Below are positions 27,438 through 35,259 of a stretch of 64,000 nucleotides of DNA, one piece after another. A program made the position numbers and the translations under genes. A model generated the notes under the pieces. The model was not told where the DNA came from and did not search any database. It saw only the letters and a program-made list of their open reading frames with translations. Numbering within the stretch: the stretch's first letter is position 1; every line of letters begins with the position of its first letter. Source of the DNA: Bog-473 sp963730785. Its GTDB lineage: Bacteria; Actinomycetota; Acidimicrobiia; Acidimicrobiales; RAAP-2. Location of the stretch: contig CAVSTF010000002.1 of NCBI GenBank assembly GCA_963730785.1, positions 124,001 to 188,000 on the forward strand, read 5' to 3'.

Positions 27438-28220
27438 GTGTCCACAGCTGGTGAAGGAGATCTGACCGCCGAGCACCGCGACGCGGCCACCCTCGCCACC
27501 ATGGCCGGCCGGGCCCTGCTCGAGCTCCGATCCAGCCCACCCACCGGCGGCTTCCGAGACCTGGGCGACGCCGGCGACCGCCTGGCCAACCAGCTGCTGG
27601 TCAAGGAACTCAACCGCCTCTACCCGAACGACCGAGTCCGCTCCGAAGAAGGAGGACTCGAAGACGTCTCGGGCAGTGGGCGTCTCTGGATCATCGATCC
27701 GCTCGATGGCACCCGAGAGTTCCGTCAGCCCGGCCGCCCCGACTGGGCCGTCCACGTCGCCATGTCCATCGCGGGCATCGCTGTCGTCGGCGCCGTCGCG
27801 CTGCCGTCGCTCGGTATCACGCTCTCGACCGGCGAACCGCCGACCCTGCAACCCATAAACCCAGCCGGCACCCCTCCCCGCATCGTGGTCAGCCGCAGCC
27901 GCCCGCCCGAAGTGGCCTACGACGTGGCCGATTCGATCGGCGGCGTCATGATCCCGATGGGCTCGGCCGGCGCCAAAATCGCCGCCGTCATCATGGGTGC
28001 CGCCGAGGCCTACGTGCATGCCGGCGGTCAGTACGAGTGGGACTCCGCCGCCCCCGTCGCCGTCGCCGAGGCCGCCGGCCTCCACGCCTGCCGCCTCAAC
28101 GGTGACCCGCTCCGCTACGGCGCCGTCGATGCCTGGCTGCCCGACTTAATGGTGTGCCGCCCCGAACTGACTGAATCGATACTGGCGGTCACCACCCGCT
28201 ACTACCGACCCTTCTACTAA
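27438..28220 (+). CDS. Inositol-monophosphatase-family phosphatase, CysQ-like
   Basis: About 260 residues from the GTG at 27438. The metal-binding motif is DPLDGTREF and the C-terminal motif is YEWDSAAPVAVAEAAG, both typical of 3'(2'),5'-bisphosphate nucleotidases (CysQ) in the IMPase superfamily. A Glu-Glu pair (SEEGG) supplies further metal ligands. CysQ removes 3'-phosphoadenosine 5'-phosphate made by sulfation or sulfate assimilation. No cys genes are nearby, so an inositol-phosphate substrate is an alternative. Confidence 0.82.
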   Translation: MSTAGEGDLTAEHRDAATLATMAGRALLELRSSPPTGGFRDLGDAGDRLANQLLVKELNRLYPNDRVRSEEGGLEDVSGSGRLWIIDPLDGTREFRQPGRPDWAVHVAMSIAGIAVVGAVALPSLGITLSTGEPPTLQPINPAGTPPRIVVSRSRPPEVAYDVADSIGGVMIPMGSAGAKIAAVIMGAAEAYVHAGGQYEWDSAAPVAVAEAAGLHACRLNGDPLRYGAVDAWLPDLMVCRPELTESILAVTTRYYRPFY

Positions 28221-28240
28221 GGAGAAATCCGGCTGATACA

Positions 28241-28267
28241 TGTCACATTCGAGTGGTGGCCGGTGTC
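28241..28267 (+). promoter_or_regulatory. Candidate ECF41 sigma-dependent promoter
   Basis: TGTCACA (28241-28247), a 16-base spacer and TGTC (28264-28267). The published ECF41 target is TGTCACA with a CGTC -10 element, so this differs by one base. It precedes the carboxymuconolactone-decarboxylase gene that is co-encoded with an ECF41 sigma factor, as expected of autoregulation. Confidence 0.6.
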
Positions 28268-28300
28268 TCATGGTGACGACAAGCCACCATTGGAGGCATC

Positions 28301-28879
28301 ATGGACAGCAGCACACGGATTCCCCAGACAGAACTGACCGGGCTTTACGGCGCACTGGTCAAGCGGATGTCCCGCAAAATGTTCGGAGTGGTGCCTGAGC
28401 CGGTTGGGGTGATGTGGCACAACCGGAAGGTGCTGAACTTCAGCTTTGGCGTCGGACGCAAGGCGCAGAAGTGGAACCAGTGCGACGAGAACTTGAAATC
28501 GTTCGCCCACATGGCCTCCGCCAGCCTGATCGGCTGCAGCTTCTGCTTGGACATTGGATACTTCTTCGCTCACAACGAGGGACTCGACGTCAACAAGGCG
28601 CGTGAGGTTCCTCGTTGGCGGGTCTCGGATGTCTTCACGCCGCTCGAACGCGCCGTCATGGAGTACGCCGAAGCAATGACGCAGACGCCACCCACGGTGA
28701 CCGACGATCTATCCGCTCGGCTGCTCGCGGCGCTTGGACCGGCTGCCCTGGTGGAACTCACCGCATTCATTGCGCTGGCCAATTTCATGGCCCGCTCCAA
28801 TGTGGCCATGGGCATTGAGTCGCAGGAGTTCTCCGCCGCCTGTGACCTCAAGCCACTCGCCCTCGCTTCGTCAGCATGA
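28301..28879 (+). CDS. Carboxymuconolactone decarboxylase/AhpD-family protein
   Basis: 192 residues, with GGAGG (28292-28296) before the ATG. The CMD-fold motif is CSFCLDIGYFFAHNEG (CxxC, redox or catalytic), with LERAVMEYAEAMT preceding a second helical repeat. Genes of this family are the commonest neighbours and targets of ECF41 sigma factors. Stop and sigma start overlap as ATGA. Confidence 0.9.
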   Translation: MDSSTRIPQTELTGLYGALVKRMSRKMFGVVPEPVGVMWHNRKVLNFSFGVGRKAQKWNQCDENLKSFAHMASASLIGCSFCLDIGYFFAHNEGLDVNKAREVPRWRVSDVFTPLERAVMEYAEAMTQTPPTVTDDLSARLLAALGPAALVELTAFIALANFMARSNVAMGIESQEFSAACDLKPLALASSA

Positions 28880-29739
28880 CGGACGACCCGTTCGTTACCC
28901 ACCGCCGGCTACTCTTCACGGTCGCCTACGAGATGCTCGGTTCGGCGACCGATGCCGAGGACATCGTCCAGGAGACCTGGCTGCGCTGGGCCGGCACGGA
29001 TCGAACTGCGGTTCGTGACCCGCGGGCGTATCTCGTCCGAATCGTCACCCGACAGGCGTTGAACCGGTTCCGAACGGTGTCACGCCGCCGGGAGGACTAC
29101 GTCGGAGAATGGCTGCCCGAGCCGTTACTCACCGGTCCAGACGTGGCCGACGATGCAGAGCTGGCCGAGAACGTCTCGATCGCCCTGCTGACGGTGCTCG
29201 AGACCCTTGGTCCGGTCGAGCGAGCTGTGTTTGTACTGCACGAGGTGTTCGAGACGCCGTACGTCGAGGTGGCAGAGGTGGTGGGCAAGACTCCGGCCGC
29301 GGTCCGGCAGATCGGTCGCCGTGCTCGTGAGCACGTGGCGGCGCGACGTCCACGGATGCAGGTGGACCGGGCCCAGCAGGAGGCCACCTTGGGGAAGTTC
29401 ATGGCTGCCGTTACCTCCGGAGACGTGCAGGGATTAGTTGAAGTCCTCGCGCCAGAGGTGATCTTGATCGCCGACGGCGGCGGTCTCGTGCCAGCCGCTC
29501 GAAGGCCGCTCGTCGGAGCCCAAACAGTGGTGGCGTTTTTGGCTCGCGTGGCGAGTCTCGCGGGCTTGGTGGCGACCACTGCCCGATTCAACGGCATGCC
29601 CAGTGCCAGGTTCGAGGTGGATGGTGTCGTCACGGCGGTGAGTCTGGTTATCGAGGGCGGACGGATCACGCGGATCTACGCCATGCGAAACCCGGACAAG
29701 TTGGGAGGACTGGAAGAGGTGGCGGAACTACGGAGGTGA
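28876..29739 (+). CDS. ECF41-type RNA polymerase sigma factor with SnoaL-like C-terminal domain
   Basis: 287 residues. Sigma-2 (about 5-75: AYEMLGSATDAEDIVQETWL), linker motif WLPEPL, and sigma-4 (about 112-165: VLHEVFETPYVEVAEVVGKT). A SnoaL-like extension (about 170-287) carries DGGGL and NPDKLGGL. WLPEP, DGGG and NPDKL are the diagnostic ECF41 elements; in that group the extension replaces a separate anti-sigma factor. It should transcribe the upstream CMD operon. The inducing signal is unknown. Confidence 0.93.
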   Translation: MTDDPFVTHRRLLFTVAYEMLGSATDAEDIVQETWLRWAGTDRTAVRDPRAYLVRIVTRQALNRFRTVSRRREDYVGEWLPEPLLTGPDVADDAELAENVSIALLTVLETLGPVERAVFVLHEVFETPYVEVAEVVGKTPAAVRQIGRRAREHVAARRPRMQVDRAQQEATLGKFMAAVTSGDVQGLVEVLAPEVILIADGGGLVPAARRPLVGAQTVVAFLARVASLAGLVATTARFNGMPSARFEVDGVVTAVSLVIEGGRITRIYAMRNPDKLGGLEEVAELRR

Positions 29740-29765
29740 TGTCCTTCAGCCCCTCATCGACAACT

Positions 29766-30146
29766 TCAGCCCAGCACGTGGGCCACCTGGAAGACGTTCC
29801 CAAATGGATCACGAAACATCCCCCGCCAGTCGCCATATGGAGTAGCCGACGGCTCCTCAATGGAGACAGCACCCGCATCGAGAGCCAGTCGGTAGACGGC
29901 ATCTGCGTCATTGACGTACACATACAAAAACGCAGGGAACAGGTCTCGTTCTCCAGTGGACGACACCATCACCAGTGAATCCCCAATACGAAGCTCGGCC
30001 GGTCGACCGGGCTCGACGTCACCCGTAGCCCCGAACACCTTCCGTAGGAAGTCGACCTGGGCCGCAACATCCGAAACCACCATCCGAGGCGTCACCGAGT
30101 GAAAGCCCTGCCGCTGATGGTTTCCAGGCATACCCAACGATCCCAT
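29766..30146 (-). CDS. Glyoxalase/VOC-superfamily protein
   Basis: About 126 residues from the ATG at 30146 (30131 is also possible; the open frame reaches 30209). One VOC beta-alpha repeat (HSVTPRMVVSDVAAQVDFLR) is followed by a second with VYVNDADAVYRLALDAGA and DPFGNVFQVAHVLG. PhnB-like proteins of this size dimerise. Substrate unknown. Convergent with the sigma gene. Confidence 0.82.
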   Translation of the reverse strand: MGSLGMPGNHQRQGFHSVTPRMVVSDVAAQVDFLRKVFGATGDVEPGRPAELRIGDSLVMVSSTGERDLFPAFLYVYVNDADAVYRLALDAGAVSIEEPSATPYGDWRGMFRDPFGNVFQVAHVLG

Positions 30147-30251
30147 CCGCCCGCCGCCGCGGCAACCGACACCAGAACCACCTGACCGTTCCCAGGTTGA
30201 TCGGTTCACTGGGAGGGCGGTGGCGTACCACCAAATGATAGTATAAATGGT

Positions 30252-30518
30252 ATGGCGAAAGAGAAGGCCACCATCACGCTCGACCGGGCCAAGGCGGCCT
30301 TGGCGCTCCAGGTGACTGGAGCCCGCACGACTTCCGAGGTAGTGGACCTCGCGCTGGACCAGCTCATCAGGACGGAGCGACTCCGATCGGACATCGCCGC
30401 CTACCGGCGCGTGCCACCAACCGATGCGGAGGTCGAGATGGCCCTTTTGGTCGACACAACCGGCTTGGAAGACGACACCGATTGGGAGTTGCTCTATGCC
30501 GGAGGTAACGAGGTCTAG
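30252..30518 (+). CDS. Antitoxin of a MazEF-like pair
   Basis: 88 residues. The N-terminus (KATITLDRAKAALALQVTGA) and following helix resemble a ribbon-helix-helix DNA-binding domain; the acidic C-terminus (LEDDTDWELLYAGG) would wrap the toxin. It is followed with a one-base overlap by the MazF-like gene. A TAGTAT about 7 bases before the ATG suggests a leaderless transcript. Confidence 0.75.
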   Translation: MAKEKATITLDRAKAALALQVTGARTTSEVVDLALDQLIRTERLRSDIAAYRRVPPTDAEVEMALLVDTTGLEDDTDWELLYAGGNEV

Positions 30519-30865
30519 TGCTGACGCAGCGGCTGGCGGAGACGCCGCCTCCAGCTCCCCGACGTGGGGAAGTGTGGTTGGCCAGCCTGGACAAGATCCG
30601 ACCGGTTGTCGTCATGACGCGCGATCCGATGGGACGCATCCTAAACGCCGTATTGGTGGCTCCGGTGACTTCCACCGTGCGCGGCGTGTCCACTGAAGTT
30701 CCGGTTGGAGCCTCGGACGGTATTCGACGACCTTCGGTGGCCAATCTCGACAACTTGGGGCTGCTGGCCCGGGAACGTTTGGTGCGTCGAGTTGGTCAGG
30801 CGAGTTCGTCAACCATGTCCGCGCTCTGCGCCGCCCTATCGATAGCGGTGGATTGCGGCCGATAG
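30518..30865 (+). CDS. mazF: MazF/PemK-family toxin endoribonuclease
   Basis: 115 residues, GTG start. RRGEVWLASLDKIRPVVVMT is the N-terminal beta-barrel motif; VLVAPVTSTVRGVSTEVPVG and the VANLDNLGLL strand complete the fold. MazF toxins cleave RNA at short sequence motifs when the antitoxin is degraded. Tightly linked to the antitoxin upstream. Confidence 0.88.
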   Translation: MLTQRLAETPPPAPRRGEVWLASLDKIRPVVVMTRDPMGRILNAVLVAPVTSTVRGVSTEVPVGASDGIRRPSVANLDNLGLLARERLVRRVGQASSSTMSALCAALSIAVDCGR

Positions 30866-30888
30866 CGGCACGAAGAACTGAGGACAAG

Positions 30889-30904
30889 GTAGCATTAGTG
30901 CTAC
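30889..30904. promoter_or_regulatory. Palindrome upstream of the Phd/VapC pair
   Basis: GTAGCA-TTAG-TGCTAC is a 6-bp inverted repeat 10 bases before the antitoxin ATG at 30915. Antitoxin-toxin complexes bind such sites to repress their own operon. Confidence 0.5.
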
Positions 30905-30914
30905 TCTGACCGCT

Positions 30915-31163
30915 ATGACCACTATTGGCTTGAGAGAACTCCGCCAAAGCGCCTCCGACTATGTGAAGCGAGCAGAGTCAGGCGAGGAGATCGTGGTGAC
31001 CGTCTCAGGTCGTCCCAGCGTCCGAATCACGGCCGTGGCCCCCAAGGCATGGAGACGTTACGAAGACATCGAGTCGCTGTTTACCGGTCGGCCTGATGCT
31101 GCATGGGAATCGGACCGCGAGCAGATTGATCAAGGCGTCACAGACCCGTGGAGCAACGAGTGA
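30915..31163 (+). CDS. Phd/YefM-family antitoxin
   Basis: 82 residues. The start MTTIGLRELRQSASDYVKRA is the classical Phd/YefM DNA-binding N-terminus, followed by VTVSGRPSVRITAV. The acidic C-terminus (about 45-82) should neutralise the PIN toxin, whose start overlaps its stop. Confidence 0.88.
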   Translation: MTTIGLRELRQSASDYVKRAESGEEIVVTVSGRPSVRITAVAPKAWRRYEDIESLFTGRPDAAWESDREQIDQGVTDPWSNE

Positions 31164-31567
31164 AGGCGATCCTCGATACGAGTGTCGTGATCGCCACCGA
31201 CATTCAGCCCTTGGAGGGGGAGCTTTCGGTCAGTGCAGTGACGATCGCCGAACTGCATTTCGGCGTGCTCGTGGCCAACGACGATGCCACCCGGGCCGAG
31301 CGACTCCGACGCTTGACCACTTTGCAGCGTCTCTTTGACCCGCTCCCAGTCGACGATGTCGTCGCGGCGAGCTACGGCCAATTGGCGGCTGCATTGGTGC
31401 ACTCGGGTCACTCGGGTCACTCGGGTCACTCGGGTCGAGGTTCCCGGCCGCGAGCCATGGACATCTTGATCGCGGCGACCGCTCATGCCCATGGAGCTGT
31501 CCTCTACACCCGCCATGCCAGCGATCTGGCCGGACTGGAAGAGCTGGTGGAGGTCATCGCCGTCTGA
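31148..31567 (+). CDS. vapC: PIN-domain (VapC-like) toxin with expanded His-Ser-Gly repeat
   Basis: 139 residues from the GTG at 31148; the GTG at 31160, overlapping the antitoxin stop as GTGA, is equally good. PIN-domain acidic residues are seen in LDTSVVIA, AELHFG and AMDILIAATA. These bind magnesium for RNA cleavage. Between the third helix and the last acidic motif is HSG repeated four times, encoded by a 9-bp tandem repeat. VapC proteins usually have only a short loop there. Confidence 0.87.
   Translation: MEQRVKAILDTSVVIATDIQPLEGELSVSAVTIAELHFGVLVANDDATRAERLRRLTTLQRLFDPLPVDDVVAASYGQLAAALVHSGHSGHSGHSGRGSRPRAMDILIAATAHAHGAVLYTRHASDLAGLEELVEVIAV
31400..31435 (+). repeat. Four exact 9-bp tandem repeats inside the PIN toxin gene
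   Basis: CACTCGGGT repeated four times without mismatch. Copy-number change keeps the frame and alters only the HSG loop length. Confidence 0.92.
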
Positions 31568-31589
31568 AGGGCGGGCAGCCAACCAAAAC

Positions 31590-31633
31590 GAGAACAGGGC
31601 CCCCACCCCCGAAGGAGCAAGGACCCTGTTCTC
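31590..31633 (-). terminator. Hairpin terminator between the PIN toxin and cold-shock genes
   Basis: GAGAACAGGG and CCCTGTTCTC form a perfect 10-bp stem. Read on the minus strand it is followed by GTTTTGG, so it mainly terminates the cold-shock transcript; it may also stop the toxin transcript from the other side. Confidence 0.7.
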
Positions 31634-31713
31634 AAATGCTTGGTGCTGAGCCGCACTCAGGCAGCGCCGACCGGAGCCAGCCCGCCTCGATACGGTTCAA
31701 GCGATCTGAAGGA

Positions 31714-31917
31714 TCAGATGGCGCGGACGTTTGCCGCCTGCAGCCCCTTGGGGCCTTGGTTGGTCTCGAACTCAACCTTCTGTCCTTCTTCCAGGTTGCG
31801 GTAGCCCGTACCTGAGATCGCGCTGAAATGCACGAATACGTCGGGGCCGCCACCGTCCTGAGTGATGAAGCCGAAGCCCTTCTCACCGTTAAACCACTTC
31901 ACGGAACCAGTTGCCAT
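31714..31917 (-). CDS. cspA: Cold-shock protein
   Basis: 67 residues, a complete single cold-shock domain. It starts MATGSVKWFNGEKGFGFI with RNP1 in KGFGFI and RNP2 in VFVHF, and ends EGQKVEFETNQGPKGLQAANV. It binds single-stranded RNA and DNA as an RNA chaperone. A strong GGAAGGAG site lies before the ATG. The 289-base upstream gap may contain a structured leader, as in other csp genes, but no specific motif was confirmed. Confidence 0.96.
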   Translation of the reverse strand: MATGSVKWFNGEKGFGFITQDGGGPDVFVHFSAISGTGYRNLEEGQKVEFETNQGPKGLQAANVRAI

Positions 31918-32206
31918 TGAAAATCCACTCCTTCCCTGGCCAAAATTTGACCCTGTTTCTGGGGGTCATGGCCGGTGCGACTCTCTCGAGTCAGAGGGAT
32001 TTCCAAATCTGTAATGGTGGTGCCCTCGAGGCCAACCATAGCGCGCTGCGCTGGATAAACGCAGTCCTGACCACAAATCTTCAGATTGGGGTCACCAAGC
32101 GTTCGATCGGGCGCCCTCGGAGCCATCCCTCGAACCAGCCCGCCCAGGCCCCGAGCCGAGACCCCTCCCGAGGCGTAAGTTGGCCCTGATCACGAAGGAG
32201 TCAGCT

Positions 32207-33625
32207 ATGACCTCGACCAGCACCGCCTCCAAGAAGGCCGCCTCCAAAAAGGCCATCTCCACCAATCGGTACCTGAGTGGCAACTTTGCCCCGGTGGACA
32301 AGGAGGTCACCGCAGAGTCGACCGAGCTCTCCGTGACTGGATCCATACCGGCGGAACTCAACGGCCGCTACCTCCGCAACGGCCCCAATCCGGTCCTGGC
32401 CCCTGATCCCGATACCTACCACTGGTTCATCGGCGACGGCATGGTCCACGGGCTCCGCCTCCAAGACGGTAAGGCCCAGTGGTATCGCAATCGCTGGGTC
32501 CGCTCCAATCACGTCGCCGAAGCGCTGGGGGAAGAGGTCCCGACCCGGGCCGTCCACGGCGGGATGGACTTCGCGCCCAACACCAACATCATCGGCCACG
32601 ACGGTCGGACCCTGGCCATCGTGGAAGCCGGCGCCTTGCCCTACGAGTTGGACGACGAACTGAACACCATTGGCCCCTTCGACTTCGGCGGCACCCTCAC
32701 CGGCGGGTACACCGCCCACCCCAAGCTCGACCCCCGTACCGGCGAGTTGGTGGCCGTGTCGTACTTCTTCGGTTGGGGCAATGACGTCGAGGTCACCGTC
32801 ATCAGTCCCGACGCCAAGGTCACCTCGGCCCGCCGGGTGGCCATGGGTGGTTCGGTCAGCCTGCATGACACCGCCATCACGCCGAACTGGATCGTCCTCT
32901 ACGACCTCCCCGTGCTCTTCGATATGGACATGATCACCCAAGGGGCCCGCTTCCCCTACCGCTGGTTCCCCGAGTACCACTCCCGCATCGGCTTGCTCCC
33001 ACGCGACGGAGACAGCACCGAGGTCATCTGGCACGACATCGAGCCCTGTTACGTGTTCCACACCATGAATGCCTTCGACGATCCCGACGGGACCGGCCTC
33101 ACGCTCGATGTGGCTCGGCACCCCTCCATGTTCAACACCTCCCGCCTCGGGCCGGCCGAAGGCACGCCCATGCTTGAGCGGTGGAGCATCGACGGGAAGG
33201 GTGGCGCCGTCCGCACCACTCGTTTGGACGACCGGGGGCTGGAGTTCCCCCGGGCCGACGAACGTCGTCTCGGTCTGCCGTACCGCTACGGCTATGCCGT
33301 GACCGCTGGTCACGACGATGATCCGGTCGGCACCGAGAACGGCCTCATCCGCCACGACCTGCAGACCGGCGCCAGCGTGGCTCGCCACTTTGGCCCCACG
33401 GCCCAGGTGGGGGAGGGCGTCTTCGTGCCCCGCCAGGCCGCCGCCAATCCCGATGGCAGCGACGAAGCCGACGGTTGGATCATGGCCCTGGTCTACGAAG
33501 ACACCACCGACACGTCGTCGCTCTACCTCCTCAACGCGGACGACCTCGACGGCGATCCGCAAGCGGTCATCACGCTGCCGCAACGGGTGCCGGTTGGCTT
33601 CCACGGCAACTGGATCCCTGACTGA
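32207..33625 (+). CDS. Carotenoid cleavage oxygenase (RPE65 family)
   Basis: 472 residues from the ATG at 32207, preceded by GAAGGAG. The four iron-ligand histidines are in GYTAHPK, SLHDTAI, VFHTMNAF and GFHGNWIPD at the extreme C-terminus. The N-terminal motif is GRYLRNGPNP. The enzyme uses non-haem Fe(II) and O2 to cleave a double bond in a carotenoid, apocarotenoid or stilbene. The N-terminal 25 residues are Ser/Lys/Ala-rich and probably disordered. Confidence 0.95.
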   Translation: MTSTSTASKKAASKKAISTNRYLSGNFAPVDKEVTAESTELSVTGSIPAELNGRYLRNGPNPVLAPDPDTYHWFIGDGMVHGLRLQDGKAQWYRNRWVRSNHVAEALGEEVPTRAVHGGMDFAPNTNIIGHDGRTLAIVEAGALPYELDDELNTIGPFDFGGTLTGGYTAHPKLDPRTGELVAVSYFFGWGNDVEVTVISPDAKVTSARRVAMGGSVSLHDTAITPNWIVLYDLPVLFDMDMITQGARFPYRWFPEYHSRIGLLPRDGDSTEVIWHDIEPCYVFHTMNAFDDPDGTGLTLDVARHPSMFNTSRLGPAEGTPMLERWSIDGKGGAVRTTRLDDRGLEFPRADERRLGLPYRYGYAVTAGHDDDPVGTENGLIRHDLQTGASVARHFGPTAQVGEGVFVPRQAAANPDGSDEADGWIMALVYEDTTDTSSLYLLNADDLDGDPQAVITLPQRVPVGFHGNWIPD

Positions 33626-33629
33626 TCAC

Positions 33630-33938
33630 ATGACAGCCACTCTGCATCTGAAAAGAGAAGCGAGCTACGCCATCGAACTTCGCCGAGGCCCGTTCGAGGT
33701 GCTGCTCGACGGCCTCGATGTCGGCACCATCGAGCGTGACCATTCAATAGACGTGCCGATGGAGTCGGGACATCACACGCTGCAAGTGAAGGCCGGTCGC
33801 TTCAGCAGCGCCACCCGCTCCTTTGACGCGGTCGATGGCGATGTCATCAATTTCCGCTGCAACGGCGCCGTGGTCTGGCCTGTCTACGTGGCTTCCCTGG
33901 TCAAGACCGACTTAGCCCTCAACCTCAAGCGTCTATAG
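33630..33938 (+). CDS. Small beta-sandwich-like hypothetical protein
   Basis: 102 residues, 4 bases after the carotenoid oxygenase stop, so co-transcribed. The pattern YAIELRRGPFEVLLDGLDVG, then SGHHTLQVKAGRFSS and GDVINFRCNG, recurs in small actinobacterial proteins of unknown role. No signal peptide or membrane segment. Function unknown. Confidence 0.68.
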   Translation: MTATLHLKREASYAIELRRGPFEVLLDGLDVGTIERDHSIDVPMESGHHTLQVKAGRFSSATRSFDAVDGDVINFRCNGAVVWPVYVASLVKTDLALNLKRL

Positions 33939-33962
33939 GCATCCCCTAGGGTCAGACGTTGC

Positions 33963-33991
33963 TTGACAGATATAGTTGTAGAACATATAAC
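33963..33991 (+). promoter_or_regulatory. Consensus sigma-A-type promoter giving a leaderless mRNA
   Basis: TTGACA (33963-33968), a 17-base spacer and TATAAC (33986-33991). The ATG of the SDR gene is at 33999, about 7 bases beyond the -10 box, so the transcript should begin at or next to the start codon. Confidence 0.75.
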
Positions 33992-34011
33992 TATTGGTAT
34001 GTCTACAACTA
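33973..34011. promoter_or_regulatory. Long inverted repeat, likely MarR operator
   Basis: TAGTTGTAGAACATA at 33973-33987 is matched in reverse by TATGTCTACAACTA at 33998-34011, with one bulged base, across a 10-base centre. It covers the -10 box and the start codon. The MarR gene is second in the operon, so autorepression is the obvious reading. Confidence 0.65.
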
Positions 34012-34739
34012 AATCCTCCACGACCCTACGCCCGCCCCCTCAGTCCTCCTCCACCAAACGAGTCCTCATCATCGGGGCCTCACGCGGTCTCGGACTGGCC
34101 CTGGCCGATGAATGGATCCGTGGTGGCTGGCACGTCACCGCTACCGTTCGCCGCCCAGGCCGAACCGGACTGGACGACCTGGCTGATCGCCACCCCGGTC
34201 AGATCGACATCGAAATGGTCGACATCACGGTGCCCGAGCAGATCGCGGCGCTGCACGACCAACTGGCCCATAAAATCTTCGACCTTCTCTTCGTCAACGG
34301 CGGCGTCGCCAGTCAGCCCGAAGGAACCGTCGCCGAGACGTCGACCGACGAGTTCATCCGGGTGATGGTCACTAATGCCCTCGGCCCACTGCGTGCCATC
34401 GAAGCGCTCCATGATCTCGTCGAGCCCACCGGAACCATCGGCGTGATGTCCTCGGGTCAGGGGAGCGTGGCCAACAACGAGCGGGGCGGTCACGAGGTCT
34501 ACCGCGGCAGCAAGGCGGCGCTGAACACCTTCATGCGCAGTTACGCCGCTCGTCATCGCGACGGGAAACGAAGCCTGATCTTGATGGCTCCTGGTTGGGT
34601 GAAGACCGATCTCGGCGGCGACAGTGCTCGGCTCACCATCGACGACAGCATCCCCAACGTGGTCAAAACGATCGACAGTCTGCGGGACGCACCTGGACTG
34701 CACTATGTCGACTATCTGGGCGCGACGGTGCCATGGTGA
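33999..34739 (+). CDS. Short-chain dehydrogenase/reductase
   Basis: About 246 residues from the ATG at 33999. The cofactor motif is VLIIGASRGLGLALADEWIR (TGxxxGxG-like) and the active site is YRGSK (Tyr and Lys), with a serine in VMSSGQGS. NAD(P)-dependent oxidoreductase, substrate unknown. The start overlaps an operator and the stop overlaps the MarR gene by 7 bases. Confidence 0.9.
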   Translation: MSTTKSSTTLRPPPQSSSTKRVLIIGASRGLGLALADEWIRGGWHVTATVRRPGRTGLDDLADRHPGQIDIEMVDITVPEQIAALHDQLAHKIFDLLFVNGGVASQPEGTVAETSTDEFIRVMVTNALGPLRAIEALHDLVEPTGTIGVMSSGQGSVANNERGGHEVYRGSKAALNTFMRSYAARHRDGKRSLILMAPGWVKTDLGGDSARLTIDDSIPNVVKTIDSLRDAPGLHYVDYLGATVPW

Positions 34740-35173
34740 AAGCCACTTCCGAACAGGCCTGGGCTCTCATGCAGCAATTCGTGGACTCACACAACCGCCA
34801 CGGCGACCTGGCGCAGGCACTCGGATTCCGACTCGGTGCTGGGCGAGGCAAGGTCCTCTTCCAACTCCGCCACGGAGCAATGACGCTTTCCGACATTGCC
34901 GAAACCAATGGCACCGACGCGCCCTACGCCACCCTCATCGTCGACAAGCTCGAAGCCCATGGTCTCGTCGAGCGCTTGCCGCACCCCGACGACCGGCGGC
35001 GAAAGCTGGTCTCCCTCACGGCGGCGGGCCATGAAGCAATTGCCACGGCCGATGCGATCCTCCTTCGTCCACCCCAAGCAGTTGGCACCCTGCGGACCGA
35101 TGAACTGCAGCAGCTCATCGAGTTGCTCACGCGACTCATTGAAGCGGATGCGGACATCACCAACGCCCAATAG
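34733..35173 (+). CDS. MarR-family transcriptional regulator
   Basis: 146 residues. The winged helix is TLSDIAETNGTDAPYATLIV and the wing is LPHPDDRRRKLVSLT, both typical. MarR proteins usually repress adjacent genes and release on binding small aromatic or phenolic ligands. Likely controls the SDR gene through the inverted repeat over its promoter. Confidence 0.9.
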   Translation: MVKATSEQAWALMQQFVDSHNRHGDLAQALGFRLGAGRGKVLFQLRHGAMTLSDIAETNGTDAPYATLIVDKLEAHGLVERLPHPDDRRRKLVSLTAAGHEAIATADAILLRPPQAVGTLRTDELQQLIELLTRLIEADADITNAQ

Positions 35174-35259
35174 CGAAAACGTCGAAGCCGGCGCACGATC
35201 TCCAGACATTGTTTGCCGGGCGACATCACCAGCCAGGGTAGATGAAGCTCTTTCAGGTC

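Noticed and set aside
31400..31435. Tandem repeats considered as a CRISPR fragment
   Set aside because: The units are 9 bases, contiguous, without spacers and in frame within a PIN toxin gene.
31918..32206. Gap searched for a riboswitch or cold-shock leader
   Set aside because: Only weak short repeats were seen; nothing matches a known motif well enough to call.
32201..33604. 467-codon minus-strand open frame
   Set aside because: It lies exactly antisense to the carotenoid oxygenase, which has all four iron-ligand histidines and a ribosome-binding site.
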